Source of the DNA: Anaerolineae bacterium
GTDB taxonomy: Bacteria; Chloroflexota; Anaerolineae; Promineifilales; Promineifilaceae
Length of the DNA: 5,828 nucleotides
Assembly (NCBI GenBank): GCA_014879345.1
Contig: JACSSI010000351.1
Span: 1-5,828 of the forward strand
Direction of reading: 5' to 3'
The position numbers and the translations under genes were made by a program. Below the pieces are notes generated by a model that worked only from the letters and a program-made list of their open reading frames with translations, was not told where the DNA came from and made no database searches. This document shows, in pieces, positions 1-4,856 of the stretch (positions are counted from its first letter, which is position 1; each line of letters begins with the position of its first letter).

Positions 1-2
1 CT

Positions 3-61
3 TTTCCTTGAAGGAAACCACAATTTTGCATGATGGTAATTTTGAGAACTTTTTGTGGTTT
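3..61 (-). terminator. Weak inverted repeats at the 3' end of the ABC exporter gene
   Basis: A 9-bp perfect inverted repeat (AAACCACAA at 15-23, TTGTGGTTT at 53-61, 29-base loop) overlaps the stop codon of the minus-strand exporter gene. Just beyond it lies a short palindrome, TTTCCTT-G-AAGGAAA (3-17). Together they could form a 3'-end hairpin on the minus-strand transcript. The loop is long and there is no clear U-tract, so this is only a candidate transcript end, not a textbook intrinsic terminator. Confidence 0.25.
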
Positions 62-1868
62 ACCTAAACGCTTTTGAATTTATGTAGTCCAGGGATTGAT
101 GGCGGAAATAGGTATCGTAAAGTTCGGCGTAGTGACCGGATTGTGTCATAAGCTGTTCGTGGCTGCCTTCTTCGATGATTTGCCCGCGATCTAAAACGAT
201 GATGCGATCAGCAGAACGCACCGTAGAAAGGCGGTGGGCGATGATGATGGAAGAACGATCCGCCATAATCATATCCAGCGCCTGTTGAATTTGAGATTCA
301 GTGAACGGGTCTACACTGGCAGTGGCTTCATCCAGAATGAAGATGCGCGGATTCTGCACCAATACCCGCGTCAGCGCCACTAACTGCCGTTGGCCCATCG
401 ACAGCCGCCCGCCTCGTTCCCCGACCTCGCTTTGCAGCCCATCGGGCAGCGTTTCTAGCCATTCTCCTTCGCCGATGCGATTCGCCATCATTTCAATCTC
501 AGCATCCGTGGCTTCAGGACGGCCGTAGCCAATATTCTCCGCGACTGTACCATTAAAGAGAAATGGCACTTGCGACACAATTCCCAACTGCTGTCGAAAA
601 GACTCCAGATTGAAGCTGCGAATATCGTGACCGTCGATATCCAGTTCCCCTTCCTGGAATTCGTAGAAACGAGCGATAAGTTTGATAATGCTAGATTTGC
701 CTGCGCCCGTATGCCCCACCAACGCCACGCTTTCCCCAGGCTGAATCGTAAGGGTAAATTCACGCAGCACTTGTTCCTGCTCGGAATAACGGAAGCATAC
801 CTTGTTGAAGCGGATTTCGCCGCGTAAATCTGTGACGGGTTGATCGTCAGTCTGGTGGACGGCCGGTTCTGAATCAATCAGGCCAAATACACGCTCGGCA
901 GCGGCCAGGCCTTGCTGCACCTGGCTCCAGAAAGCCGACAAGTTGATGATGGGGAACCAGAAGCGGTCGAGTGTGGAGACAAAGAGATACCACGCCGCCA
1001 CGCTAATAACACCCGCTGCCGCGCTCAAACCGCCAAAAAAGACGATAGCGGCCGTCGCAATGCCGCCCAGAACGGCAAGCGTGGGGAATATATTAGCCAT
1101 GACGAGGCTGCGGCGCACGTTGATATGGTAGGTTTGTTCGTTGACCTGGGTGAATTCGTCATAAATGGCTTGCTCTTGGCGGAAATTTTTAGCGACGCGG
1201 ATACCCGTTACCGCTTCCTGGATGGATTTGTTGACTTCGCCCATCGCACGCGAACTTTGGCGCGTGACCCGCCGTGCCAACCGGCGAAAGGCCATCGCCA
1301 CCACCACGATAAAGGGTGTGATAGCCAGTACAATCAGAGTCAGTTTCCAATTGATGGTAAACAGAACAATGATGAGAATGAAGGATGAGAAGAGTTGGTT
1401 GATCACGTCGGTGCTGATGATGATGACCTCGCCAAATTCCTGGGTGTCGCTGGTGATACGGCTGACAACACGACCGGAGCTAAACTCGTCGTAGAAGGAG
1501 AGGTCTTGTTGGGCGGCGGCGGTAAAGGCATCAGCCCGCATGGCTAGTACCACGTCAGCGATGATTTCAACGGTGAGCTGACGACGAATCCAGTTGAATA
1601 TCCACACGGCGAAACCCAGTACAAAGGCGGCTCCAGCCAGCAGTAGAATGAAGGCGTCGTCGTCCTGGGTTGCCATCACATCCACACCGCGAGCGACGAG
1701 GATGGGAAAAGCGGCACTAGACAGCGCCAACAGCAAAATAGCAATGATGGTGATGATGAGCTTCCGGCGGTGCGGTTTGAAGTAGTCCAGGATTCGGTTG
1801 ACGAGTTCTTTGTCGTCGTATTGTCGGTCGTATGCCTCTGCGTCGAGGCCGCGCATAATGGTTGCCAT
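60..1868 (-). CDS. ABC exporter half-transporter, fused permease and ATPase
   Basis: This 602-residue protein is a type IV (MsbA/MDR/LmrA-like) ABC half-transporter that should dimerise in the cytoplasmic membrane and use ATP to export a lipid, drug or peptide. The substrate cannot be read from the sequence. A short cytoplasmic leader (GLDAEAYDRQYDDKELV) is followed by about six membrane helices (roughly 37-60, 72-95, 152-172, 175-195, 258-282, 285-308). The ATPase domain spans about 350-590: Walker A GHTGAGKSS (385-393), Q-loop Q433, signature LSMGQ (489-493), Walker B with catalytic Glu ILDE (511-514), D-loop SVD (518-520) and switch His 545. All catalytic residues are present. The signature has Met where LSGGQ has Gly, a variant known in other ABC exporters. 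The length is normal for the family. ATG at 1868 gives the full leader; no Shine-Dalgarno is visible before it. Such proteins often work as heterodimers; a partner gene could lie outside the window, downstream. The family call is sure; the substrate is unknown. Confidence 0.95.
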   Translation of the reverse strand: MATIMRGLDAEAYDRQYDDKELVNRILDYFKPHRRKLIITIIAILLLALSSAAFPILVARGVDVMATQDDDAFILLLAGAAFVLGFAVWIFNWIRRQLTVEIIADVVLAMRADAFTAAAQQDLSFYDEFSSGRVVSRITSDTQEFGEVIIISTDVINQLFSSFILIIVLFTINWKLTLIVLAITPFIVVVAMAFRRLARRVTRQSSRAMGEVNKSIQEAVTGIRVAKNFRQEQAIYDEFTQVNEQTYHINVRRSLVMANIFPTLAVLGGIATAAIVFFGGLSAAAGVISVAAWYLFVSTLDRFWFPIINLSAFWSQVQQGLAAAERVFGLIDSEPAVHQTDDQPVTDLRGEIRFNKVCFRYSEQEQVLREFTLTIQPGESVALVGHTGAGKSSIIKLIARFYEFQEGELDIDGHDIRSFNLESFRQQLGIVSQVPFLFNGTVAENIGYGRPEATDAEIEMMANRIGEGEWLETLPDGLQSEVGERGGRLSMGQRQLVALTRVLVQNPRIFILDEATASVDPFTESQIQQALDMIMADRSSIIIAHRLSTVRSADRIIVLDRGQIIEEGSHEQLMTQSGHYAELYDTYFRHQSLDYINSKAFR

Positions 1869-1872
1869 AATT

Positions 1873-1900
1873 GAAGGATGAAGGCTGAAAGATGAAGAAA
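1873..1900. repeat. Four imperfect 7-bp tandem repeats before the exporter start
   Basis: Four consecutive heptamers, GAAGGAT, GAAGGCT, GAAAGAT and GAAGAAA, begin five bases upstream of the exporter ATG. On the exporter's own strand this makes a pyrimidine-rich stretch exactly where a Shine-Dalgarno sequence would be expected, and none is present. The function is unknown. Confidence 0.6.
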
Positions 1901-1947
1901 GACCAATTCATCGTTCAGCATTTGTTGTTCAGAATTTTAAGGTGATT

Positions 1948-1976
1948 ATTGTCGTAGATTAAACGGGGAAGGGCAA
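1948..1976 (-). promoter_or_regulatory. Weak sigma70-like promoter candidate for the ABC exporter
   Basis: On the minus strand, TTGCCC (1976-1971) and GACAAT (1953-1948) are separated by 17 bases. Each matches the sigma70 consensus at four of six positions. The position, 80 bases upstream of the exporter ATG, is reasonable, but matches of this quality are common by chance in an AT-rich gap. Confidence 0.25.
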
Positions 1977-1981
1977 ATAGC

Positions 1982-2009
1982 TTGCCGCTTGCTCATGACC
2001 CCTTATAAT
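1982..2009 (+). promoter_or_regulatory. Probable trmB promoter with a consensus -10 box
   Basis: A perfect TATAAT (2004-2009) lies 16 bases downstream of TTGCCG (1982-1987). The predicted transcription start falls at about 2016-2019, on or next to the ATG at 2019. If the promoter is real, the in-frame TTG at 1989 and ATG at 1995 are upstream of the transcript and cannot be starts. The mRNA would then be leaderless or nearly so. This inference rests on one good -10 box. Confidence 0.5.
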
Positions 2010-2018
2010 TCTGCCCCT

Positions 2019-3026
2019 ATGACTTCACTGATGTTACACAGTATCCGTATGGATTGGCCGACAGATTGGACGGCCGTTTTTAACCGTAAAGCCCCGCTGC
2101 TGATGGAAATCGGCTTTGGCGGGGCTGATTTTTTAGTCGATCTGGCGCGGAGACGCCCCGAGGCGAACTTGATTGGCGTGGAAGTATCGCTGCCTTCTTT
2201 AAAGAAAGGCGAGAAAAAACTGCAAACGGCCGGTGTGACCAATGCGCGGGTGATGGCAGGTGATGCTGAGTCGATAGTGCGTACGTTATGTCAAATAGAT
2301 AGCCTGGCTGAAGTTTACATAAACTTTCCTGATCCGTGGCGCAAAGAACGCCACTATCACCGCCGTCTCATTAGCGACGAGTTTTTGCATCTGCTGGCAA
2401 CCCGGATGCCCACCGGCGCGTTGCTCGACATCGCCACTGACCACGTTGATTATGCCGCCTGGATTGTGGAACGGTTAGAGCGCACGCCCTATTTTAACAG
2501 CCGCCTTGCCACAACTTATGTCAATGAAGATAACGGCCGTTTAATCAGCAAATATGAACAAAAGGGATTCGACGAAGGGCGCATCGGCCATTATTACAAA
2601 TGGCAGCGCAATGATACCGCCGCCCCCAATATCTTCCCCATCCCTAAGGAACTACCCATGCCCCATGTCATCCTCACCTCGCCCCTAAGCGAGACCGAAA
2701 TTGCCCAAGCGTTTGCCCCTGTAAAATTCTATCAAAACGAGATTCATGTCAGCATGACCGAGATTTTCCAATCTCAGTTTGATGGCAAGCTGCTGGTGGA
2801 AACGTATATAAAGGAAGAGCCGCTCACCCAGCGCCTGGCACTGCTCATTCGCCAGCGCGAGCAAGGGGATTACGTGGTGAAACTGCATGAAGTCGGTTTT
2901 CCGCGCCCCACCATTGGCGTGCAAATTGCCATCGCCCATCTGGCAACCTGGCTGAAAGGGCTGCATCCTGAGAATCAGTTTGTGCGTAGTTCGTTGGATG
3001 AAGAATATTTAAAGATTAAAGATTAA
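2019..3026 (+). CDS. trmB: tRNA (guanine-N7-)-methyltransferase, long form with C-terminal extension
   Basis: TrmB is a cytoplasmic enzyme that uses S-adenosylmethionine to methylate N7 of G46 in the tRNA variable loop. Numbered from ATG 2019 (335 residues), the Rossmann methyltransferase core covers about 28-200. It has the SAM-binding motif EIGFGGAD (30-37), the acidic loop GVEV (53-56), GDA (81-83), the TrmB hallmark NFPDPW (102-107) followed by the basic stretch RKERHYHRR, ATDHVDYA (139-146) and SKYEQKGF (177-184). Typical TrmB proteins of E. coli or Bacillus are about 210-240 residues and end near here. This one carries about 135 more, resembling the long form known from Aquifex and other thermophile lineages. 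An open frame reaches back to TTG 1989, but a consensus -10 box lies inside that stretch, so ATG 2019 is preferred; 2031 or 2049 are also possible. The last codons run into a repeat (3011-3024). A co-directional glycosylase gene follows at 53 bases. Confidence 0.93.
   Translation: MTSLMLHSIRMDWPTDWTAVFNRKAPLLMEIGFGGADFLVDLARRRPEANLIGVEVSLPSLKKGEKKLQTAGVTNARVMAGDAESIVRTLCQIDSLAEVYINFPDPWRKERHYHRRLISDEFLHLLATRMPTGALLDIATDHVDYAAWIVERLERTPYFNSRLATTYVNEDNGRLISKYEQKGFDEGRIGHYYKWQRNDTAAPNIFPIPKELPMPHVILTSPLSETEIAQAFAPVKFYQNEIHVSMTEIFQSQFDGKLLVETYIKEEPLTQRLALLIRQREQGDYVVKLHEVGFPRPTIGVQIAIAHLATWLKGLHPENQFVRSSLDEEYLKIKD
2645..2660 (+). promoter_or_regulatory. Possible internal ribosome binding site and start inside trmB
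   Basis: TAAGGA (2645-2650) stands seven bases before an in-frame ATG (2658) at the junction between the methyltransferase core and the C-terminal extension. It could allow separate translation of a roughly 122-residue C-terminal fragment. The spacing is good but the motif is short, so chance is a live explanation. Confidence 0.2.
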
Positions 3027-3061
3027 AAAGGGGCGCTTGCAGATAGGAATCTTTAATCTTT
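3011..3061. repeat. Perfect 14-bp inverted repeat of AAAGATT heptamers between trmB and the glycosylase gene
   Basis: The left arm (3011-3024) is AAAGATT twice and the right arm (3048-3061) is AATCTTT twice; they are exact reverse complements separated by 23 bases. The left arm encodes the last residues of TrmB and touches its stop codon (3024-3026). GATCTTTT follows the right arm. Transcribed, it would form an A-U-rich stem just before the glycosylase start. It could be an mRNA-stabilising or attenuating hairpin or a dispersed intergenic repeat. The stem is too GC-poor for a strong intrinsic terminator. Confidence 0.65.
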
Positions 3062-3079
3062 GATCTTTTGCTACACAAA

Positions 3080-3775
3080 ATGCTAAACAAAACGAATTCT
3101 CTCAATCAGCTACATACCGAAATGCGTGCCTGCCGTCTTTGTTATGATGCAGGTCATGCCATTGTGCCGGGGGCGATTTTTCGGGGCAGTGCGGGGGCGC
3201 GGGTGATGTTGATTGGGCAAGCGCCCGGGGTGACTGAGGTGGAGGCAAAACGGCCGTTTAACGCCACCAGCGGCACGCGATTATTCCAATGGCTCACTCA
3301 GGCGGGTTGGGCTGAAGATGAATTCCGTGATACGCAATATATGACGGCCGTTACCAAATGCTATCCCGGCAAAGACAAATCAGGCAAGGGAGATCGGGTG
3401 CCCTCCAAAGCAGAGCAGGCGCTGTGCCGTCCTTTTTTGGAACGGGAGATGGCGGCGGTAAAGCCTCGGTTAATCATCCTGGTGGGTGGCTTGGCGATTA
3501 AGCTGATGTATCCCAAAAGTGCCAAACTGCGCGACATCATCGGCACGGCGGCTTATTTTCCGCCAGAAACGGTGGTCAATCCGGTGAATTTTGATTTAGA
3601 GCAGGCTGAGTTGGTGAGCGGGTTTGATGAGAGGAAGGATGAAAACGGCCGTTGGGTCGTGCCGCTGCCCCATCCCTCTGGCGCCAGTCTGTGGACAAAT
3701 AAGTTAGAAAACAGAGCGCTCATCGACAAAGCTGTGAGCATTCTTTCTTATCTACGCACGGCTTACGCGCTTTAA
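3080..3775 (+). CDS. Fe-S uracil-DNA glycosylase, family 4-like
   Basis: This protein probably removes uracil from deaminated DNA as the first step of base excision repair. From ATG 3080 it has 231 residues. Four cysteines lie in the family 4 arrangement for a [4Fe-4S] cluster: C18 and C21 (CRLC) near the N terminus, then C94 (TKCYPG) and C116 (ALCRPFLE). Motif A is GQAPG (46-50) followed by RPFNATSG; family 4 enzymes usually read GE(A/G)PG followed by RPF. Motif B is HPSGASLW (198-205), where family 4 usually has HPSYLLRN. About 40 residues separate RDIIG from HPS, roughly twice the usual distance. The fold and cluster call is firm, but these differences suggest a divergent subfamily whose base specificity may not be plain uracil. 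An in-frame TTG at 3068 is a possible earlier start, but it lies against the inverted repeat and has no ribosome site. The gene follows trmB on the same strand and may share its transcript. Confidence 0.88.
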   Translation: MLNKTNSLNQLHTEMRACRLCYDAGHAIVPGAIFRGSAGARVMLIGQAPGVTEVEAKRPFNATSGTRLFQWLTQAGWAEDEFRDTQYMTAVTKCYPGKDKSGKGDRVPSKAEQALCRPFLEREMAAVKPRLIILVGGLAIKLMYPKSAKLRDIIGTAAYFPPETVVNPVNFDLEQAELVSGFDERKDENGRWVVPLPHPSGASLWTNKLENRALIDKAVSILSYLRTAYAL

Positions 3776-3782
3776 ATCAGCA

Positions 3783-3802
3783 CCTTGTCAATAAAAACAA
3801 GG
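3783..3802 (+). terminator. Small hairpin after the glycosylase gene
   Basis: CCTTGT (3783-3788) and ACAAGG (3797-3802) form a 6-bp stem with an 8-base loop, starting 8 bases after the glycosylase stop codon. No U-tract follows. The larger palindrome at 3808-3861 begins immediately after it, and the two together may end transcription between the convergent genes. Confidence 0.3.
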
Positions 3803-3807
3803 ATTCT

Positions 3808-3861
3808 GCATCGAATCAACGCGAAAAAAGAAATTCGCGCCAATTCGCGTTCATTCGATGC
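3808..3861. repeat. Palindromic element, copy 1, at the vapC 3' end
   Basis: Arms 3808-3825 and 3844-3861 are inverted repeats of 18 bp with one mismatch around an 18-base loop. The ends are GCATCGAAT and ATTCGATGC. Inside, AATTCGCG at 3832 and 3842 and the related CATTCGAT at 3852 recur every 10 bases. A related copy sits at 4762-4814, with about 46 of 54 aligned positions identical by hand. The element lies in the convergent gap, ten bases beyond the toxin stop codon, and could act as a bidirectional terminator. A second copy so near suggests a REP-like or miniature mobile repeat family. Confidence 0.85.
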
Positions 3862-3871
3862 CATAACCATT

Positions 3872-4285
3872 TTATGAGGAAGCATGTAACAACCGTGTAA
3901 ACCCCGCTTGCTCAAAATGCTTGTCAGCCGTTAACGCCTCATGGCATCCCCGCTTTTGCATAATCACAAACGAAGAACAGTCCGTCAGCCCCCACGCTTT
4001 ATCGGGACGAGATTGGTACAGAGCCACCGTCTGGGCAAACAAATCCGGCTCAATCGGCACCACTTCAATCTCCGCATCTGTCCGAATTTGTTGCAAGACA
4101 CGGATACCCAGCGTTTTATGGGGTGGCTGGGCTAAAGCATTGCCCAACTCAAACAGAACCGCTTCACTGGTAATAAATGGCGGCGCAACTTGTGCCGCCA
4201 TCGCTTTGGCCGCCGTATGGTACTTGTCACGACTGTTAACAAGCGCCAGAAAATAGCTGGTATCAATGAAAAAGGCAGGCTTCAT
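3872..4285 (-). CDS. vapC: PIN-domain ribonuclease toxin, VapC type
   Basis: This is a 137-residue PIN-domain protein, the usual size for VapC toxins, which are Mg-dependent ribonucleases that block translation by cutting tRNA or rRNA when released from their antitoxin. The acidic active-site set is complete: D8 in FIDTSYFLAL, E46 in LFELGNAL, D102 in GLTDCSSF and D121 in LTADKHFEQAGF. The GLTDC and LTADKHF motifs are strong PIN/VapC signatures. Its ATG overlaps the antitoxin stop as ATGA, so it should be translationally coupled to the antitoxin and made in lower amount; no strong ribosome site of its own is visible. The stop codon lies ten bases from a palindromic repeat. The gene looks intact. 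The RNA target cannot be predicted. The symbol names the toxin family; the paired antitoxin is not of the classic VapB AbrB type. Confidence 0.92.
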   Translation of the reverse strand: MKPAFFIDTSYFLALVNSRDKYHTAAKAMAAQVAPPFITSEAVLFELGNALAQPPHKTLGIRVLQQIRTDAEIEVVPIEPDLFAQTVALYQSRPDKAWGLTDCSSFVIMQKRGCHEALTADKHFEQAGFTRLLHASS

Positions 4286-4596
4286 GATTTATCAACCCCG
4301 TAGAGATAATGATCATGGTTTTCTGCCAAATCATCGACGCCTAAGTCTTGCGCCATGGCGGCCAGGGCAGAAAATGACCCCTTTTCTTCGGCAACGGTGT
4401 AGGTTGGGCGGGATTGGTTTTGTTTGAGCGTTTGCAGCTCTGCGATTAAGGCTTCGTATTGCTCAAAATTGACAAGCACGGCGGCAGGACGGCCGTGTTG
4501 GGTGATGTAGAAGACATCACTGCCCTCACGTAGCGTATTGACAACATGGCTTGCCTCACGACGCAAATCACTAATTGGCACAATATTTGTACTCAT
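4282..4596 (-). CDS. Phd/YefM-family antitoxin
   Basis: This 104-residue protein is the antitoxin and presumed autorepressor of the adjacent PIN toxin. The N-terminal half (about 1-55) is a recognisable Phd/YefM DNA-binding and dimerisation domain: IVPISDLRREASHVVNTLREG, then VFYITQHGRPAAVLVNFEQYEAL. The C-terminal part (about 60-104), ending in DDLAENHDHYLYG, is the expected flexible toxin-binding tail; the ENHDHYLYG ending is typical of antitoxins paired with PIN toxins. It is the first gene of the operon, with a Shine-Dalgarno AAAGGAG six bases before its ATG, and its stop codon overlaps the toxin start. A palindrome at 4631-4646 next to the predicted transcription start is a natural operator for it. 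The family assignment is firm; autoregulation is inferred from the family and the palindrome. Confidence 0.93.
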   Translation of the reverse strand: MSTNIVPISDLRREASHVVNTLREGSDVFYITQHGRPAAVLVNFEQYEALIAELQTLKQNQSRPTYTVAEEKGSFSALAAMAQDLGVDDLAENHDHYLYGVDKS

Positions 4597-4602
4597 ATTT
4601 TG

Positions 4603-4609
4603 CTCCTTT
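4603..4609 (-). promoter_or_regulatory. Shine-Dalgarno of the antitoxin gene
   Basis: AAAGGAG on the minus strand stands six bases before the ATG at 4596 and fixes the start. It is the clearest ribosome binding site in the window; its strength contrasts with the toxin gene, which relies on the ATGA overlap. That fits the need for excess antitoxin. Confidence 0.85.
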
Positions 4610-4630
4610 CTGCGAGAAAACAGTTAAATA

Positions 4631-4646
4631 GCATCATTTATGATGC
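4631..4646. promoter_or_regulatory. Palindromic operator candidate of the toxin-antitoxin operon
   Basis: GCATCAT (4631-4637) and ATGATGC (4640-4646) form a perfect 7-bp inverted repeat with a 2-base centre. It covers the predicted transcription start of the antitoxin operon (about 4645) and the first transcribed bases. Phd/YefM antitoxins bind short palindromes at their own promoter, alone or with toxin, so this is the likely autoregulatory site. Binding itself is inferred. Confidence 0.65.
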
Positions 4647-4651
4647 AAAAT

Positions 4652-4680
4652 AGTGTAGCAGATTAAAAAGAAAATTACAA
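4652..4680 (-). promoter_or_regulatory. Sigma70-like promoter of the toxin-antitoxin operon
   Basis: On the minus strand, TTGTAA (4680-4675) and TACACT (4657-4652) are separated by the ideal 17 bases. Each box matches the consensus at four of six positions. The predicted start near 4645 gives a leader of about 50 bases with the Shine-Dalgarno near its end. The palindrome just downstream supports this as the regulated promoter. Confidence 0.6.
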
Positions 4681-4761
4681 TGATGACTTTTGCCAGGGGT
4701 GGACGGCGTTTTTGTTGGCACAATCGCCTCATTTGGACATGGCAGAACCAAAAAGTTTATG

Positions 4762-4814
4762 GCATCGAATTGACGTGAAAAAGAAATTCGCGTTAATTCG
4801 CGTCAATTCGATGC
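4762..4814. repeat. Palindromic element, copy 2, upstream of the antitoxin operon
   Basis: The outer arms GCATCGAATTGACG (4762-4775) and CGTCAATTCGATGC (4801-4814) are perfect 14-bp inverted repeats. They extend to 18 bp (4779 and 4797) with one mismatch that would be a G-U pair in RNA, leaving a 17-base loop. AATTCGCG at 4785 and 4795 and AATTCGAT at 4805 recur every 10 bases. It is related to copy 1 at 3808-3861. It lies 43 bases beyond the stop of the membrane-protein gene and upstream of the antitoxin promoter, so it may also separate the two transcription units. Confidence 0.85.
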
Positions 4815-4856
4815 AAAACGCTTGTTTTGGAGGGCAAGCACTTTATTGAAAAGGTG

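Noticed and set aside
489..493. LSMGQ signature (protein residues 489-493 of the exporter) as a sign of a degenerate ATPase
   Set aside because: Coordinates here are residue numbers. The third signature position varies in active exporters, and Walker A, Walker B, the catalytic Glu and the switch His are intact, so the ATPase site should be functional.
912..1388. A 158-codon open frame on the plus strand across the exporter gene
   Set aside because: It lies wholly antisense to the conserved transmembrane region of the exporter, has a low-complexity charged composition and no family resemblance; several other frames over this gene (301-528, 488-877, 570-827, 1165-1494, 1594-1785) are shadows of the same kind.
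1676..1921. Small minus-strand frames overlapping the exporter start (1676-1921 and 1717-1911)
   Set aside because: They are out of frame with the exporter, run through the heptamer repeat and give His-, Thr- and Ser-rich peptides with no recognisable fold.
3921..4256. Plus-strand frames opposite the toxin gene (3921-4256 and 3941-4135)
   Set aside because: The minus-strand frame carries a complete PIN active site and couples to an antitoxin; the opposite frames have no motif.
4691..4720. TGCCA...TGGCA inverted repeat upstream of the toxin-antitoxin promoter
   Set aside because: Five-base arms separated by 20 bases are expected by chance, and nothing ties them to a promoter element.
3808..4814. 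A CRISPR array or transposon made from the two palindromic repeats
   Set aside because: There are only two copies, nearly a kilobase apart, with genes between them. No transposase or cas gene is present and no clean target-site duplication was found at the outer edges.
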